The notes below the pieces were generated by a model, which was given only the letters and a program-made list of their open reading frames with translations, searched no databases and was not told where the DNA came from. Shown piece after piece: positions 54,676-64,000 of a stretch of DNA of 64,000 bases. Origin of the DNA: Melastoma dodecandrum (lineage: Eukaryota; Streptophyta; Magnoliopsida; Myrtales; Melastomataceae); NCBI GenBank assembly GCA_029817715.1, contig JARUPY010000387.1:6076001-6140000 (forward strand), written 5' to 3'. Each line of letters begins with the position of its first letter. The first letter of the stretch is position 1. A program made the position numbers and the translations under genes.

Positions 54676-55383
54676 GTATCTTGGGGCGCACCTTGCGGAC
54701 AACCGAGGCGCGCACCCCATTCAATACGTTCAAGACAACGAAACTTATATTCGAGAGTTTATTTTGGATTCTCGAAGATCAAGACCCTCTGAAGACAGCT
54801 TCGCACTCACCAATGTTACGGCCTCAACAGCTCGCCAGGTTCGCCGTAAACCTATTCTAAAAACGGCACTGTGAGGTACAAACGCCAACGGATCGTTCTA
54901 AAAAAAACGTGAGGTACAAACGCCAACGGATCGTTCTAAAAAAACCGTGAGACACAAACACCCGGTTCTCCCCTTGAATTTATTTTTGGCTTAGAAACTA
55001 TTAAGGGCATTAATAAATCCACGCTGCCTGCATTTTTGCCCGAAAAATCAATTTTTAAGAAGATGTATTTTCTAAAAAATGATTCACATAGATTTTTAGC
55101 ATATTGGGCTAGTGATTATTTTTAACAATTTCTTTTTTTTCTAAAACCGAGCTCAATAAAATCGGACATCGAAAACATACGATAAAAGCCTCCCTTTTCT
55201 TTTGATGCATGCGATTTAGTAATCCCTAATTCCCGAATCATAACGAATCTCTACAGTTTTTCTAACTTGAACTTAAAATAAGTTAGTGGCGGCTCCTTCA
55301 CATTTTCAAAATTCGAAGCCTTATCATCAAGGGAGGATATCCATTTTATATGGAACCGGAAACGGGATCATCCGCGACAGATT

Positions 55384-55401
55384 TGGCGACTCCACTAGGG
55401 A
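55384..55401 (+). promoter_or_regulatory. T2 primer-binding site
   Basis: TGGCGACTCCACTAGGGA lies five bases after the LTR end. Ogre and related elements use a TGGCGACTCC-type site, reported as complementary to tRNA-Arg; this is recalled, not checked. Confidence 0.75.
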
Positions 55402-55853
55402 CTTGGTTAATTTTCTAGAGAATTAGGGTCGAAAAATCTTTTTCAAAATTGGGAGGCAACCTAGGCTTTGTATGGAGTGTGTTTGCGCTTTACTTTCCTG
55501 ATTGTCTCTGCTACGCATACAGTGAGTCATTCTAAAACCCAGGGACACCTAAGTTTAGGGGTATACCTGCCGTATGGGAGAGGTTGTCTACCTCTTTACC
55601 TGAGGGATATACCAACTCACCCTTCGTCCGAGGGTGAGTCAAAAGCCAGTCTAGATAGGCATGTGTTTGAAAGTCATATAATATGTTATGACTCCAACCA
55701 TTTGAAGGTCATATAATATGCTATGATTATTTCAGGCTCGGTCGGCAGGGTTATTTTTTTTTCGTTTTACGTTTTTTTTGCATCGCATTCATATAGGTTC
55801 ATGTTTGGCATAATCATAGCAAAACAACTAACTTTTTTTTGTAGGTTCTAGGG
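55402..55853 (+). other. T2 leader
   Basis: Untranslated region between PBS and the first ORF. ATATAATATGYTATGA-type sequence is duplicated near 55677 and 55711, each preceded by a similar GTCATATAAT word. No motif is identified. Confidence 0.6.
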
Positions 55854-56885
55854 ATGGCTACCTACATTAGATTGAGGTCAGATCAACCTCCGATGAAGAA
55901 GTTGAGGGATTGGTTCAGGATCCTTCCACCTGGCGAGAAAAACTTTGTAGAGTCAAAGTTAAAAAACATGATGGACCTTATCAAGGTGGAACTGGACTGG
56001 GCTGTTCTACAAAACCTTGTGGCAAAATGGAACACAGACACATTTACCTTCCACTTCAACAATTTCGAGCTGGCTCCCACTTACGAAGAGTACCTGCAAC
56101 TGACGGGTTTCAGTCACAAGCAGGGGTTCCTTCCCCTTGTTTGGAGAGGATCAGTATGCGATGAACTGCTCTTGCTGTTCAGGATGGAATACGCAGCGGT
56201 TAATAGCCTAATAGTATCGACAAAGCTGGGTCACATTCCAATCGACGGGACCCTTACCTTTCGATATGCACCATACTTCCCAGAAGAAGGTGACGGACAA
56301 CCATCCGCAAGAGCATTTGTTCTCCTCTTTGTCGGAATGATCCTTTACCCTGGTACCGAGAATTCAATATGCACCTAGGCAGTCTACATTGCAAGGGCTA
56401 TCTTGGAAGATCGCCCTTTTGTGCCAAACCTACTAGGAGAAACCTACTATGGATTGACTAAGATCACCTCAGGAGCTCAGCGTGGGATCAAACACCACAC
56501 CGCTTCTTTCTGCCTCACGTTATTGCAAACATGGTTCCTAACACATTTGGGAATCACTGGATATGCATTGCGTCCCAACCACGCCCCGAACTTGATGCAT
56601 TATATGGCCAACTATGCTATATTCCCAAATAGGAGCTTTCGTCAAGTTCATGATTTCTTCGAGGCCCTTACAGAAACGGATTCCTACCCCATGGCTCGTT
56701 GTTTCAAGATGGACAACGTACTCATCGACTCCAAGAAAGGTGCATACATTCCGATACTGGGAATCAACGGGTCATCATATTACCTACCAGCTCGTGTTGC
56801 ACACCAATTTGGAGGTAAAGCAGAAGTACCTATTCCCGTGGAAGAGCTGCAGCCACCAATCGAGGCAGCGGCATTGGGGACATAA
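55854..56885 (+). pseudogene. T2 extra ORF (ORF1) before gag, plant mobile domain-like
   Basis: One frame of 344 codons starts MATYIRLRSD and has a single in-frame TAG at 56376. Blocks such as WNTDTFTFHFNNFELAPTYE, EYLQLTGFSHKQG and HIPIDGTLTFRYAPYF, then FVLLFVGMILYPG, resemble the plant mobile domain (PMD, aminotransferase-like) of Ogre ORF1. After the stop it continues ITSGAQRGIKHHTASFCLTL and ends near AALGT. Its function in the element is unknown. It is in sense orientation, whereas G1 carries its PMD ORF antisense at the other end. Confidence 0.75.
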
Positions 56886-57281
56886 AGATGAGGCTGATTG
56901 TCAACCTATGGTATTCAGGACAGATTCGTCATCCTTTCACTCCACCAAATCTCGAACCAGAAAGGCTTGACACGGAATCATTCAAGCGTCGACGTTTTTG
57001 TCCTTGGCCAAGGGTTATCTAGATTTAGAGGCTTGCATGCCACTTAGGCTTTCATTTTCTGAATTTTTATAAGCTCACTTTATTATGGATTCAATAATAA
57101 TTTATTCAAACTTTGAATTAGTTTTCTTTGATTATGCCAAATATGGAATAGGCATCACATCCAAAGCATCATAAATTATCATGCCATTTTTCCCTACATC
57201 CTTTCTTTCTATTTCTCAAAAGGTACCAAAATTAATCTCCCAAGGACGCGTCTGTTCGAGCTTCGAAGCCGGACGATACAC
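56886..57281 (+). other. Spacer between T2 ORF1 and gag
   Basis: AT-rich with no coding signal. It contains a GGACGCGTCT word near 57243, like those of A1. Confidence 0.6.
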
Positions 57282-58708
57282 ATGGTCAACTCAGGAGTCT
57301 CCACACCTGGAACAACGATGCCCAACCCAGGAACGTATGTAGATTTCACTTCTGTTTTAGCTAGATATGCGTCAGCCGCCGGATCAATTCCCTTCAGCCC
57401 AATTGACGGCCATCAGTTAGAATCAGGGGTGTCTCTGGATAGCTCGCATATCCCCCTAGATGAAAACAGGAACCTCGAGCACACTTCAAATACTCGTTTA
57501 GAGGCAAAAGAGGATATGCTCTGCAAAAACATGGCCCTATTGCAAAACATGCTGAGTAACTTGGTCCATAGCCAGCAGGCAAGCTCCTCTACTGCAATGC
57601 CAACGTCTCCATTATCGGCAACAACAACACCTCCGCTCCCATCCTTTATACCTCCCATGCCCACAGCACCACTGTCGTCGACCACAACTCCACCTACAAT
57701 TCCTTCAGGGTTGGTGCCTCCCTGCCATGCATCATTCCACAACACGACGGTTCATCCTAATGCCGATATCGAGAGAGTGCAGCCATTTTTGTATCCACCT
57801 CCACTTGCCACATTGCCTAAGGTCCGTGCTGCTGGAACTGTTCCTCAAACACCAACACGGCAAAATACGGCCGCACTCGAAGAGCTATTTCCATCGCCTG
57901 AAGATGAAGCTGACATCGAGGCTAGAGTTGAAGCTAGAATTGCATCCATACAAGAGGGCGAACAGAAACGCCTTGCCCGCCTTGAGGAAAGGTTGAATGC
58001 AGTCTAGGGGCATAATATCTACTCTCTTGAGGACTACGACATTCGAGTCCCGCAGATCTCATTCCCCCACAAATTCAAGCTACCGGACTTCGAGAAATTC
58101 AAAGGGATTGGTTGTCCGAAGATGCATTTGAAGCACTTTCTCCACAAGATGTCCATCTACCCAAAGGATGACTTACTCCAAGTAGCTCTCTTTCAAGAAA
58201 GCCTCACTGTACCGCACTTCACTGGTACCTGTCATTGGACACTTCCAAGTACGTGTCATTCAAGGATCTAGCGCATGATTTTCTGAACCACTAAAGCTTC
58301 AACATCGAGATGGCGCCCACTATATCTGACCTGCGGAAACTCGAGAAATATCGCAACGAGTCTATAAAAGAATTTGCCCGCCGAGTCCGTGAAAAAGCGT
58401 TGCAGATCCAACCTCCACTCAAAGAGAGAGAACTGGTGGATGAATTCCTCTGTCTCCTTCCGAGAGATTTCTACCAGTATTTATTCACACAACGCGGTTC
58501 CTCATTCAGTCAAGTTGTGCTAAACGCGGAGCAACTAGAAGACGCTATAAGGGATGGTCGGATTGCCACTGGCTCGACTATTAAGCCAACACCTCGCGGA
58601 AAAGGAAAAGGTGAAACCTCCGCGAACATAGAGTGGGGTGCCAACATGAAAACACCCGTGAGGCCCAAGATGACCGATCTTCAACCGCTCGTCCTAGCCC
58701 GAACATAG
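57282..58708 (+). pseudogene. T2 gag
   Basis: The frame 57282-58007 is a Pro/Ser/Thr-rich N-terminal region ending with a coiled-coil-like ARVEARIASIQEGEQKRLAR. A TAG follows at 58006. Capsid follows: ISFPHKFKLPDFEKFKG, KMHLKHFLHKMSIY, then a frame change near 58210 and a TAA at 58292. The frame 58310-58708 continues LRKLEKYRNESIKEFARRV and QPPLKERELVDEFL. Retrotransposon gag forms the particle. Breaks are few and most of the sequence is readable. Confidence 0.82.
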
Positions 58709-60351
58709 ATAGAAGACCTGCCACTTCACAAGATCAGAATCAAGTCACTAAGCCAGAGCAAAATGCTAATTGTAGAAGAATTGAAGACCTGACCCCTCTT
58801 CCTGATCCATTAGATGTCTTGTTTCAGCGCCTGCATGAGATGGGCTACATCACTCCCATCCCTCCAGCACGAGTCAATCCATCTTCTCGTTGTTACAACC
58901 CAAATGCAGTTTGTTTGTATCACTCAGGAGGCATTGGTCACAATACAAAAAATTGTTTTGCACTTAGATTTAAAATACAGTCGCTCCTTGATGACAAGGT
59001 AATAGCTTTTGAGAACCCAGCCAGCTCTCCGAACATCCAGCAGAATCCTCTGCCAGAACATGTGAATATGATAGCAAGTGATGATTCCAAGACAGAGCTA
59101 CCACTCCTTTTCCCTGCTACTGAATCATATTGTCCATTACACGAAGAGGTTGTATGTGTTCTGCATTCAACACAACCACGAAATTCGAGTGGAAGGTCTG
59201 TCGTTTATACGCCAGTTACAACAACCACTTTCCTTTACCAGACATCTGCCACCAGACAGCCTTTCATTTATAAACCTCAAGCTAATGCTTCGACAAACAC
59301 GGTAACTACTCTATCGGGAGGAAGCGAAAAAGCAGCCATGATCACTCGTTCTGGCCGAGTTATCCCTGTAACTGAAGTATTGAAGAGTTCTGAGGTTCCG
59401 ACGATAAGCGAGGTGCCGCTTGAGGATGCAAAGAAAGTGGTGAAGTTTATCAGAACAAGTGAATATGATATTGTTGAACAATTACGAAAGCAACCAGCTC
59501 AGACATCTCTCTTTGATCTCATCAACTCATCAGACAAGCATCGCGAAGTCTTACAGAAATTTCTTGCGGAAGTTCACGTTCCTGCGCAAATTGAAGTTAA
59601 TTGCCTTGATGTATTCATGTCAAGCCTTCTCGCTCGAGATTCGATTATTTTCTCCGATGAAGATCTGCCAGAGTTCGGGAATGAGCTCAACATGGCACTT
59701 TTTGTCACAATTAAGTGCCGAGAAATGATGGTTCCACGAGTGTTGATTGATGGTGGATCTGGTGTGAATATTATCCCTGTCACAGTACTAAAGCAACTTC
59801 ACATCGACGAGTCCCAATATCGAGCTAGCAGCCTTGTCGTCCGAGCTTTCGACGGGGCGAGACGCAAAGTATTGGGGGAGATTCTTCTTGACATCTACAT
59901 GGGACCTGCAAATTTTGAGACGACCTTCCATGTACTCGAAGCTGTAGGCTCATTTAATATTCTTTTAGGGCGTCCATGGATCCATGTGGCTGGTGCAGTC
60001 CCTTCCACCGTACATCAGAAGGTCAAGTTTGTTGTCGGAGACAAGCTCATCACTGTTCAAGGAGAATTTGACGTCCCTATCTGCAACGAGATCGATCTTC
60101 CGTATGTACCGGAACCAGCAGAAGAGCCGAGCACCACTCAATCGATCGAGATAATTCACATGGTGCGAAGAGAAGAAAGTAAGCCGGAGATCCCGCTCCC
60201 TGTACTCAATGCAGCTCGAATGTTAGTGTACTATGGCTATCAAACAGGGAAGGGCCTGGGCACTCGCGGACAAGGAAGTTCAGAACCTCTCGCATTTCAT
60301 TTCAAGTGCCAAACTGGGACTACCGGTCTAGGCTTTCGTTGTCCCGGCTAG
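58640..60351 (+). CDS. T2 zinc-knuckle, aspartic protease and G-patch polyprotein segment
   Basis: The open frame, 572 codons from ATG 58633, joins the end of gag to protease. A knuckle-like block, CLYHSGGIGHNTKNC, lies at about 58913-58960. The protease loop is VLIDGGSGVNIIPVTVL (catalytic Asp codon at 59749-59751), followed by FNILLGRPWIHVAGAVPSTV. The C-terminus (about 60218-60345) reads LVYYGYQTGKGLGTRGQG and TTGLGF, a G-patch, a glycine-rich RNA-binding module. Retropepsins with a C-terminal G-patch are known in betaretroviruses and Ogre-type elements. The frame ends TAG just after GFRCPG, at the start of the presumed intron. It is intact but is only part of a polyprotein. Confidence 0.85.
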
Positions 60352-60829
60352 AGGAAGCCTTATCGAGACGGAAATGGAGCTCTGATTTGTCCACTTCTTC
60401 GAGATACTTTCGTCCCGGCCCCGAAGGATCTGGTTGACCTTGTCTCGTCATCCGAAGACCTTTCAATTTACACTGTTGATGAAGCGCCATCTTCCTCCAT
60501 CTTTTCTACTTATTTATTTTTAATATTTCAATCCGTGTAGAGTTCGTCATGTCTAGCTTTAGACACGCGAACACGTCTTTGCTTAGATTAAGTCACCTTG
60601 CTATTTTTTTTTACCGTGGACTAGCAAGGAAGTCTAAAAATGTAATAAACACGGTATATTAGAAATTTTCGGGTAGAAGTGTGGAGGGAAACAACGTTAG
60701 ACGAATGACGAAAATGAGCACTCACCAGAATGGTTCACATCTATTCATGCTCTCTGACACCTAACGCCCTCCCACTTCGATTTCTTGTCACATCTTCATG
60801 GACTCACAAAAGAATCATTGCATTTTACA
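60352..60829 (+). other. Probable intron between T2 protease and RT
   Basis: All frames are closed over most of this AT-rich stretch, although weakly coding sequence persists to about 60538 (LVDLVSSSEDLSIYTVDEAP). An acceptor-like CATTTTACAG|GAATGGTGC at 60829-60830 precedes the sequence that leads into RT. Ogre elements are known to splice an intron at this place. The donor could not be fixed; GTAG near 60536 is one option. Confidence 0.55.
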
Positions 60830-62312
60830 GGAATGGTGCTTCAGACACTGATGAAAGCCCAGAGTTACCCGATGATTACTACGGCCACGAGCAAGAACTT
60901 CGACATCATGAAGAACCCAAAGGAGTAACTGTTCATGAACCTATTGCCATCAACGTAGGGACACCTGAGGAGCCGAAAGAATTATTCATAGGCTCCGGCC
61001 TTCCTCAAAATGAAGCCGACCTTCTCACTTCCCTCTTGCGTGAGTATTCAGATGTATTCGTATGGAGTTACGCAGACATGCTAGGACTCAACGTGGATAT
61101 CGTGCAGCACCACATTCCCACAGACCAGTCAATATCTCCCACGAAACAGAAACAATGCCGATACAAGCCCGAACTCGTACTCGCCATCAAGGAAGAAGTG
61201 GACAAATTATTAAAGGTGAACTTCATCGAGGTCGCTCGTTATCCTCAATGGGTTGCAAATATTGTACCGGTTATGAAGAAAAATGGCAAAGTTCGCGTTT
61301 GCGTGGATTACCGTGACCTGAACAAGGCTAGCCCTAAGGACGATTTTCCTTTACCACACATCGACATTTTGGTAGACAATACAGGATTCAATCGCTTCTC
61401 TTTCATGGATGGCTTTTCGGGCTATAATCAGATTCGGATGGCGTAGGAAATAAGGAAAAGACGACATTTACTACCCCTTGGGGAACATTCTGCTATCGAG
61501 TAATGCCATTTGGTTTGAAAAATGCTGGGGCAACTTATCAACGGGCCATGGTAGCATTATTCCATGATATGATGCGCAAAGAAATCGAGGTATACGTGGA
61601 TGACATGATTGCTAAGTCACGCGCAGGTGAAGATCACACCAATGTTTTACAAAAATTATTCGAGCGATTAAGAAAATTCAAGCTACGATTGAACCCTGCG
61701 AAATGCGTATTTGGAGCAACATCAGGGAAGCTACTTGGTTTTGTCGTTAGCAACCGCGGTGTAGAAGTTGATCCAGCCAAAGCCGAGGCCATTCAGAATC
61801 TACCAACACCGAAGACAGCTAAAGAGGTCAGAGGTTTTATGGGTCGGCTCAATTATATAGCTCGTTTTATCTCAAATTTATCAGAAACCTGTAAACCAAT
61901 ATTCAAGCTTCTCAAGAAAGATACCTCAATTGAGTGGAACACTGAGTGCCAAGCCACCTTTGAACAAATCAAGCAATGCCTATCGAACCCTCCGGTATTG
62001 CTCCCACCAACACCGGGGCATCCCTTGACACTCTACCTTACCGTTCAAGACGAGTCCTTAGGAGCTCTTCCAGCACAACAACTAGACGGTGGCAAAGAGC
62101 ATGCCATATATTACCTAAGCAAGAAGTTCACACTTAGTGAGGCCCGTTATACTATGCTGGAACGAACATGTTGTGCATTAGTCTGGGTACTTCATCGATT
62201 AAGGCAATACACCTTTCACTACGAGATTCTTCTAGTGTCGAAAAATGATCCTTTGAAATATCTGTTCAGCCGGCCTACGCTAATGCGACGTATTTCCAAA
62301 TGGCAACTATAA
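60830..62312 (+). pseudogene. T2 reverse transcriptase and RNase H
   Basis: RT is in two frames. The first, to 61446, has VFVWSYADMLGLNVDIVQHH, VKKNGK-like MKKNGKVRVCVDYRDLNKAS and FSFMDGFSGYNQIRMA. A frameshift at about 61445 follows. The second, from about 61450, has VMPFGLKNAGATYQRAMVAL, the active-site YVDD at 61593-61604 and GFMGRLNYIARFISNL. The usual RNase H follows (YYLSKKFTLSEARYTMLERT, LRQYTFHYEI). A TAA at 62310 interrupts before LAEFDIRYV. Catalytic motifs are intact. Confidence 0.88.
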
Positions 62313-64000
62313 CTTGCTGAGTTCGACATACGATATGTTGCCACTAAGTCAGTCAAGGGTCGAAGTATCGCAGACTATATTGCTGACTACCCAGGACCGA
62401 ACGCGTCTCCCTGGGACGTTGAGCTGCCAGATGAGAACATTCTAGTTGCAGACGATGATCAACGATGGACTATGTACTTTGATGGAGTAGTCAACCTCAA
62501 TGGGTCAGGTGTAGGAGCCGTTGTGATATCCCCCACCGGTCAGTATTATCCGGTCACATCGAAGGTTGTTTTTCCATGTACTAACAACATCGTAGAATAC
62601 GAAGCATGCATTCTCGGTCTTCAACATGCTCTTGACCTGCGAATTCAAAACATCAACATTTTCGGAGACTCGGCACTCATTATTGCCCAAACGAATGGAC
62701 AATGGCGCACTCGTGATGCGAAGCTCCTCCCATATCATGAAGACCTTCAGGATATCATCAAACGCTTCCGTGACATTGAGTTCAACTGCTTGCCTCGATC
62801 GGAAAATCGCTTCGTGGATGCACTGGCAACTTTGGCCTCGATGATCCCACTAGTTGGTCAAATGAACATCGAGCCCCTGCAAATAGACATCTCTCACAAC
62901 CCGAGTTGTGCTGCCATCATTGAGGAACCAGATAACAAACCTTGGTACTTCGATATCAAAGTTTACTTACAAATCGGCAATTTTCCGCAGGGTTGCAGCG
63001 GAAAAGAGCGAAAATTCATACGACGGATTGCTCGCAATTACTTTCTAGATGGAGATGTGTTATACAAGAAGTCATTTACTGTAACTCTTATGAGATGTGC
63101 TGATGCGCACGAGGCACAAGAACTTTTTACTGAAATCCACGAAGGCGTATGTGGACCGCAAATGAATGGATATGCGCTCGCACAAAAGATCATGCGACAA
63201 GGGTATTACTGGCTGACAATCGAAGCGGATTGTATTTCGTACGTGCGTCGGTGCCATAAATGTCAGATTTACAGTGATAAAGTTCATGTGCCTCCCACTA
63301 GATTGTACCCGTTATTTGAACCATGGCCATTTTCAATGTGGGGGATGGACGTCATCGACCCAATTAATCCAAAAGCTTCAAATGGTCATCGATTCATCCT
63401 AGTCTCCATCGATTATTTCACCAAATGGATAGAAGCTCAATCATTCAAAGAAGTTACAGCAAAGAATGTGGCCCGATTCGTCCGTGTTAATATAATTGCT
63501 CGGTATGGAGTTCCTGAACTGCTCGTGACCGATAATGGCACCAACTTCAACAACAAGATTATTGATTCATTGTGTGAAGAATTCCGAATCAAACATCTCA
63601 ACTCCTCACCATATCGTCCACAAATGAACGGTGCTGTGGAAGCTGCAAACAAGAATGTAAAGAATATCGTCCGGAAGATGGCAGTCACATACCGCGATTG
63701 GCACGAAAAGCTCTCATATGCATTGCTTGCCTACAGAACAACAACACGTACCTCAACTGGGGCAACTCCTTTCGAACTTGTCTATGGAGCACAAGCAGTT
63801 CTACCAATCGAGGTTCAAATCCCATCCCTTAGGGTACTCCAGGAAGCAAACATGACTGAAGATGAGTATGTGCAACATCGCCTAGCTCACCTGGATCTCA
63901 TTGATGAGAAACGGCTCGTTGCTGCACATCATATGCAATGTTATCAAGAACGTGTTTCCCGAGCTTTCAATAAAAAGGTCAGACAGGTGACATACAAGCC
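62313..64000 (+). CDS. T2 archaeal-type RNase H and integrase (open to window end)
   Basis: The frame is open from 62313 to 64000 without a stop. It first encodes the second RNase H: RWTMYFDGVVN, NNIVEYEACILGLQHAL, FGDSALIIAQTNGQW and NRFVDALATLAS, with the expected acidic residues. Integrase follows. The zinc region reads EIHEGVCGPQMNGYALAQ and CHKCQ; the second His of HHCC is Gln here. The catalytic core has WGMDVIDPI (Asp), VTDNGTNFNN (Asp) and NGAVEAANKN (Glu), then FELVYGAQAVLPIEV. It continues past the window edge. Confidence 0.88.

Larger units (their letters stand above)
53494..55379 (+). repeat. T2 5' LTR
   Basis: The LTR starts TGTCATAACCCAATTTT and ends GGGATCATCCGCGACA, directly before the PBS. 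It has an AAATCAAAT-rich U3 part (53510-53690), a TATA box, an intron-like segment, host-derived sequence (54060-54675) and a 3' part shared with T1. A unit of about 40 bp with GTGAGGTACAAACGCCAACG is repeated in tandem at 54868-54950. Confidence 0.85.
53494..64000 (+). mobile_element. Tat/Ogre-like Ty3/gypsy retrotransposon T2 (3' end outside window)
   Basis: From left to right: 5' LTR (53494-55379), PBS, extra PMD-like ORF, gag, zinc-knuckle/protease/G-patch polyprotein, intron-like gap, RT, RNase H, archaeal-type RNase H and integrase, which is still open at 64000. The extra ORF before gag, the G-patch, the gap before RT and the two RNases H together fit the Ogre branch of the Tat lineage. 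It shares its LTR ends with solo LTR T1. Lesions are few (two in-frame stops, a gag frameshift and stop, an RT frameshift), so it is much younger than C1 or G1. Confidence 0.88.

Overview
This is nuclear DNA from a flowering plant, probably a eudicot. The evidence is a spliced R2R3-MYB gene with GT-AG introns, a plant-only Gnk2-type cysteine-rich secretory protein, and plant-specific retrotransposon lineages (Ty1/copia, Athila, Tat/Ogre-like, chromovirus). About three quarters of the window is transposable elements. I see two intact host genes: the Gnk2-type gene (5.1-5.6 kb) and the MYB gene (46.4-47.5 kb).

Layout. 1-1.25 kb: 3' part of a decayed hAT transposon with transposase remnants. 2.0-2.13 kb: a second hAT-like terminus. 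2.90-3.72 kb: a complete non-autonomous hAT element with perfect 12-bp terminal inverted repeats and a perfect 8-bp target duplication. 5.1-5.6 kb: Gnk2-type gene. 6.15-37.95 kb: a nest of retrotransposons in which target-site duplications mark the boundaries. A copia element (called C1 here; 5-bp duplication ATTCG) was hit twice. A solo LTR of a Tat/Ogre-like family (T1; duplication GAAAG) landed in its 5' LTR. A minus-strand Tat-like element (G1; duplication CTTCC/CTTCT) landed in its gag. G1 was then split by an Athila-type element (A1; duplication GTCGC) exactly in its primer-binding site. Removing the inserts leaves C1 at about 4.96 kb, G1 at about 12.8 kb and A1 at about 10.15 kb, all plausible full lengths.

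37.95-53.5 kb is lower in transposons: a Mutator-like element with a duplicated long terminal repeat (40.9-42.8 kb), the MYB gene, a degenerate AAGTCTAC-type repeat (48.7-49.0 kb) and a decayed chromovirus integrase (51.85-52.96 kb, minus). 53.49 kb to the end: a second, longer member of the T1 family (T2) with 5' LTR, PBS, an extra plant-mobile-domain-like ORF, gag, protease with G-patch, a probable intron, RT, two RNases H and integrase; its 3' end lies outside the window.

Most notable points: (1) the two LTRs of the T1/T2 family share their ends but carry different host gene fragments in the same internal position, next to a short intron-like segment. T1 has pieces of a vacuolar Na+/H+ exchanger, a CrRLK1L receptor kinase and S-adenosylmethionine decarboxylase; T2 has a WPP-domain gene. 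(2) The Athila pol contains an insert made of the LTR 3' end, the PBS and about 43 nt of antisense tRNA-Asp, which looks like a fossil template switch onto read-through strong-stop cDNA. (3) Near-palindromic GGACGCGTCC boxes occur in pairs 21-22 bp apart at several places in the same Athila. Family names rest on motifs recognised by eye; no database search was run.
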